NCBI GenBank assembly: GCA_015679605.1
Contig: JAAAVE010000388.1
Coordinates: forward strand, 1 to 11,183
Direction of reading: 5' to 3'
DNA from: Podila epigama
Taxonomy: Eukaryota; Mortierellomycota; Mortierellomycetes; Mortierellales; Mortierellaceae
DNA: 11,183 bases
Shown one piece after another: positions 8,143 to 11,183 of this stretch. The stretch's first letter is position 1, and each line of letters begins with the position of its first letter. Below the pieces are notes generated by a model that saw nothing but the letters and a program-made list of their open reading frames with translations, ran no database searches and was not told the DNA's origin. A program made the translations under genes and the position numbers.

Positions 8143-11035
8143 CTATTTTGGAATGTCGACAACAACCTTTGACACCAATTCTGGTTCATCGTTCTTGAGT
8201 TCCTGTATCATTTGTTGGGCAGCCATCTTGACATCGTTTTCATTCCTCTCCACTGTATTGTCCCACAGGCGGCACACTAAGGGTAGCGAGATGAAGAGCG
8301 CGAGTATATCTCATAAGAAAGATGAAAAATTGACAGTGGAAGGAAGACATGATAGACATGATGATAATAAGAATATCTTACAATGTGCCTTGCGAGCCGG
8401 TTCAGTCGCCGGTGTCTGATCAAAGTGAGAATAATCTCGGATTTGCTTCTTGCAAATGTAGCACATTTTGGTATGACATTGTGGACAGGTCATCTTGTTA
8501 CAACCTAGTAGTTTCGGAGGAGGAAAAATTATATATGTTCATTAGGATATACCATTGCCACCTTTAAACATGTCAGGGTACGTGGTCTTTTTGGACTTGC
8601 CTTCCGTTTTGAAAAATCTGCATTTGCACTTTGGACATTCACGGATCAATGCCTGCGTCATATGTTCTTCCAACTTGTGTTGAACAGAAAGAACATTGTT
8701 CTTTTCCATCTCCTTTTGATATTCTATCAAAGGTGAAGGAAAAAAACGTTCATCAGGTGTCATACTTCAACTGACATATTTTCAACATTCACAAAAAAAC
8801 TTCAACCAATATACAATAATACGTACCATCACACGACATGGGAATGTGGGTAGGTGCTTTGCAAAGTCGGCAGGATACCTTCTTGCACTTGCGCCCCATG
8901 CAACGAAACTCTTTGTCATCATCGTTTTCGACAATGGCAGCATATGAACAGAATGGACATTCTACGAGCGAGTCTAGGCCAGCCTGTGAAAGATTCAAGT
9001 AGAAAAATAATAAAAGTCTGTGAGAACGATGATGCTTAAAAAAAGGCGCCAACTGGGATAAGGAGGACCGTATACACTCACCATCTTGATCTCAGATTGC
9101 TGTCTCGTTTTCTGAAGTCCTTTGAATACCGGGAGTGGCAAAAACCGAATTGCCTCCGAATCAGAGAATTGTGAAGTGCACCCGTCCGTCATACATTTGA
9201 GTACTGTCCTTTGGTAGCCCAACTCGACCTCTGCTCCTCGTCGAGAGCATGACAGGCAGAACAAATGTCCTTCGTCACAAGAGGCTGTCCGGTTAGGTGG
9301 AACGTCATCATAGCAACAACCACTAAGTTTGAAAAAGTATAAACAGGGAAACATCAGTATGGCTTTGAGAAATAAAAAATATGGCAAACGCATGTCCAGC
9401 CAAGAGACTATTCAAAGTTGGTTGCTTACCATTCTACGAGTTCCCCACGCTCAGTATAATATTGAAGGTTGCGCTCTTCTTCCTCAGCTTTCTCGATTTC
9501 AGCCAACTCCTTGGCTAATTCACGGGGCGGGGAAAAAATCAAGAGGGATTTTGGTTAAAGGCTTTGTCAACTTGGAAGCATCACTCAGCTCATGAAAAAA
9601 TAAACTAATAATAATGTACAATACCAAGCTTATCCTTCACCCACTGCCATTCCCTCCGGAAATCTGGGTTCAGAGTATTAGGATCTCTAGGTGGTTTTTC
9701 TTTCCGAACAGACTTCATTTCTACCAGCTTGATATTCTTTTCCACTGTCTTTCCATTCTTGTCATCCGTCAGGTCAAGGTTGTTATATGCCGCGGTCAAG
9801 TAAAAGAACGCTGGTGCGTAATGAAAGTTATGTAGAGCAAGACATGCTCGGATGCAATTGGCTGTCAACTTTGGAAAGTCTTGATACAACTGGACTGCAC
9901 TATTGGACAGGCGAGAAAGATAAAGATGATGATGAGAAGGTTGGAATCTCTTGGATGCCTCAAGTAACGCCGTCCTAAAGACCGTCATCATTCATTCCTT
10001 TTCGACATACCAATCTGTGTCATATGATCCGGGCATCTTGGTCGAACAGTCCATATAGTCCCGCTTCATCAAAGTGCTGGACGATCCATTGTTATGCGTT
10101 CCTGATGACGACGCAGCACCAAAGTTCGAACCGGTGCCACCATCCTCATCCTCGTCTTCGTCGTCGTCTTCATCATCATCATCATCACCATCCAAAAAAC
10201 TCCTCTTGTGGGATCCTGAGCCATTCGCTCCATAGTCGTCTGTCAATACACGCTTCCTCTTGGCTTTAGGGTACTGTCCATTAAGTGCAAAGATCTTTTC
10301 GACACACAGTTCTACCAGTTCATTATCGTCCTTGGCTTTAGGTTTCATCTCCTCCATCAAGGACTCTAGATAGGGTACTGAGATGTTCTCAAAGAGAACC
10401 TGTGCGCTCGCCACAAAATTGGCTACGATCGCACGTCGCTCACGCTCCAGTTGCTCTTGGCGTTCCTGGGTCTGTTTTTGAAGCCGTTGTTGCTCAATAT
10501 GAAATACATCAAATCCTGTTGGCGATGGTAGCGGCGCATGGCCTCCATCTTGGTTGTTGTTGCTGTTGCTGCTACTACTTCTGCTGTTGTTGTAGTTGTT
10601 GTTGTTGTTGTTGTAGTTGTTGTTGTTGTTGTTGTAGTTGTTGTTGTTGTTGTTATTGTTGTTGTTGTTGGATGAAGAACTGTGGAGGTTGCCACAGTTC
10701 GTGCATGGCCTTGAAGAGGATGTAGAGGATGCGGAGGTGGTAAGAACTGCCCGGAGGTAGAGGGGTATATCGTCTTCGTCGTCTTCGTCGTCTTCGTCCG
10801 AGGAATCCTGAGTCAAGTCATAGACATTTGCTTTAGATGAGCTGGAATGGTTTTCTCCATTGTTCTTCTTCCCGGTCAAGTCGATGACTGGTTGACTACT
10901 GCTTTCATTAGCCGTTGGCATGGGCGTGGCAAGGATGAGATCAATTGCATGCGAGACCTCTCCATAAGACTCTGCCAGGCATTGTCGCAACAGATCCTGA
11001 TTGTGTTGCGGGAACATAGCCCGTAGCTGTTCCAT
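8143..11035 (-). CDS. RNF216/TRIAD3-like RBR-type E3 ubiquitin ligase
   Basis: Transfers ubiquitin from E2 through a RING2 cysteine thioester. Eight predicted exons (minus order): 10011-11035, 9625-9974, 9430-9514, 9082-9322, 8827-8983, 8601-8723, 8382-8504, 8143-8276; 2238 nt, 745 aa. The ATG has purine at -3 and an in-frame TAA four codons upstream. CUE-like helices 1-37; SUMO-interacting motifs VIDLT (50-54) and VYDLT (71-75), the latter followed by acidic 77-89; a CTNC pair at 111-114; Asn/Tyr repeat 123-150; coiled coil about 178-205; CUE-like helix region 212-255 ending NGQYPK; basic KAKRKR; acidic 284-298. RING1 has C487, C490, C502, H506, C509, C512, C530 and C535. The IBR has C576, C579, C595, C600, C605, C608, H613 and C618. 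RING2 has C649, C652, catalytic C662 (TEGCNKMTC), C667, C670, C675, C678 and H687, then a CRLWDN end box at 703. The HF-x-Q spacing and end box point to RNF216 rather than ARIH or parkin. Splice joins are inferred. Confidence 0.9.
8505..8600 (-). other. GC-AG intron directly before the catalytic RING2 cysteine codon
   Basis: The exon ends AAAACGGAAG at 8601, followed by GCAAGT, the usual context of GC-AG introns; the acceptor is CTACTAG at 8505. Joining gives K-T-E-G-C-N-K-M-T-C, which is the family catalytic motif. No GT donor nearby preserves frame: the GTACCC at about 8582 would lead to a TAA. Retention would read KSKKTTYPDMFKGGNGIS and stop, losing the catalytic Cys. Confidence 0.8.
9975..10010 (-). 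other. Predicted 36-nt mini-intron containing an in-frame TGA
   Basis: On the minus strand, GTATGT starts at 10010 and TTTAG ends at 9975. Exons on both sides are in the same frame, and the only stop between them is the TGA at 9994-9992 inside this segment. Removal gives SYDTDWTALLEASK; retention adds 12 codons including the stop and would cut the protein at 347 residues, before the RING domains. The other six introns are 96-110 nt, so this one is an outlier. Confidence 0.6.
10142..10186 (-). repeat. Acidic coding microsatellite (Asp/Glu tract)
   Basis: GAT/GAC/GAA repeats encode residues 284-298, all Asp or Glu. A similar (gtcttcgtc)n array at about 10769-10806 encodes acidic residues 77-89 beside the second SUMO-interacting motif. 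Confidence 0.85.
10586..10669 (-). repeat. Asn6-Tyr coding minisatellite in the RBR gene
   Basis: AAC-rich codons with a TAC every seventh codon encode three Tyr residues (134, 141, 148) separated by runs of six Asn, after an initial run of 11 Asn. The DNA unit is 21 bp, embedded in trinucleotide repeats, so copy number is likely to vary between strains. Confidence 0.9.
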
Positions 11036-11183
11036 AGCTTGACTTTAATGGGAATAATGCTGTCCTTGTGAGAATGAGATGCAAACGGCAGAGAAGGAGA
11101 AAGAGGAATCAAATCGTAATGACTCTTGAAAAAAAAGAATTGAGGAATGGAATGTGTGAAAAGATTGAACAAGCGATTTTTTT
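11036..11183 (-). promoter_or_regulatory. Upstream region of the RBR ligase gene (partial)
   Basis: Only 148 nt upstream are in the window. The coding-strand sequence is pyrimidine-rich (CTCTTTCTCCTTCTC-like), as often found in fungal leaders and promoters. I see no convincing TATA box or other named motif. Confidence 0.4.

Noticed and set aside
9992-9994. TGA read as selenocysteine or as a reassigned codon
   Set aside because: No SECIS-like element was seen, fungi of this kind generally lack selenoproteins, and GTATGT...TTTAG splicing explains the frame.
10402-10725. Plus-strand Cys-rich ORF (poly-Cys) and minus-strand poly-Thr ORF
   Set aside because: These are shadows of the Asn-Tyr repeat of the RBR gene in other frames.
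1-11183. tRNA, rRNA or CRISPR arrays
   Set aside because: No B-box/A-box pair of a tRNA, no rRNA sequence and no regularly spaced short repeats with unique spacers were seen on either strand.

Overview
The window looks like nuclear DNA of a fungus, most likely an early-diverging (Mucoromycota-type) one. The two intact genes are interrupted by phase-consistent introns of about 96-118 nt with GTAAGA/GTGAGT/GTACGT-like donors and pyrimidine-rich or CTAG/TTAG acceptors. The protein families fit, and the flank is gene-poor, A/T-rich and full of decayed transposon-like sequence. The phylum is an inference; nothing in the sequence fixes genus or species.

Left half (1 to about 5.7 kb): degenerate, repeat-rich DNA. 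At both ends of this block (311-408 and 5631-5706) lie short hairpin-forming repeats built on a TTCGCATT/AATGCGAA motif, related in inverted orientation; a third hairpin of the same kind lies at 1325-1376. Between them are frame-broken coding remnants: a plus-strand remnant (631-1611) ending in an A-rich tract; a tandem repeat of about 174 bp (2388-2805); a minus-strand fragment of a Helitron replicase/helicase N-terminal domain (3447-3840) next to a 23-base A run; a minus-strand coiled-coil ORF (3963-4477); and a minus-strand basic/Asn-rich ORF in several frames (4568-5530). An 80-bp segment occurs twice without gaps (780-859 and 4546-4625, 66/80 identical by eye).

Middle (5.7-7.15 kb): no gene that I can support, only A/T-rich sequence and a small hairpin.

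Right half (7.15-11.18 kb): two intact, convergent genes whose stop codons are 139 nt apart. On the plus strand, three exons encode a 142-aa YjbQ/UPF0047 family protein (secondary thiamine-phosphate synthase family). On the minus strand, eight exons encode a predicted 745-aa RNF216/TRIAD3-like RBR E3 ubiquitin ligase. It has an N-terminal CUE-like helix region, two VxDLT-type SUMO-interacting motifs, an acidic tract, an Asn-Tyr repeat, a second helical/CUE-like region, then RING1-IBR-RING2. Two introns of this gene are unusual. One is a predicted 36-nt intron that removes an in-frame TGA. The other is a GC-AG intron ending immediately before the codon of the catalytic RING2 cysteine. The two genes have no evident functional link beyond adjacency.
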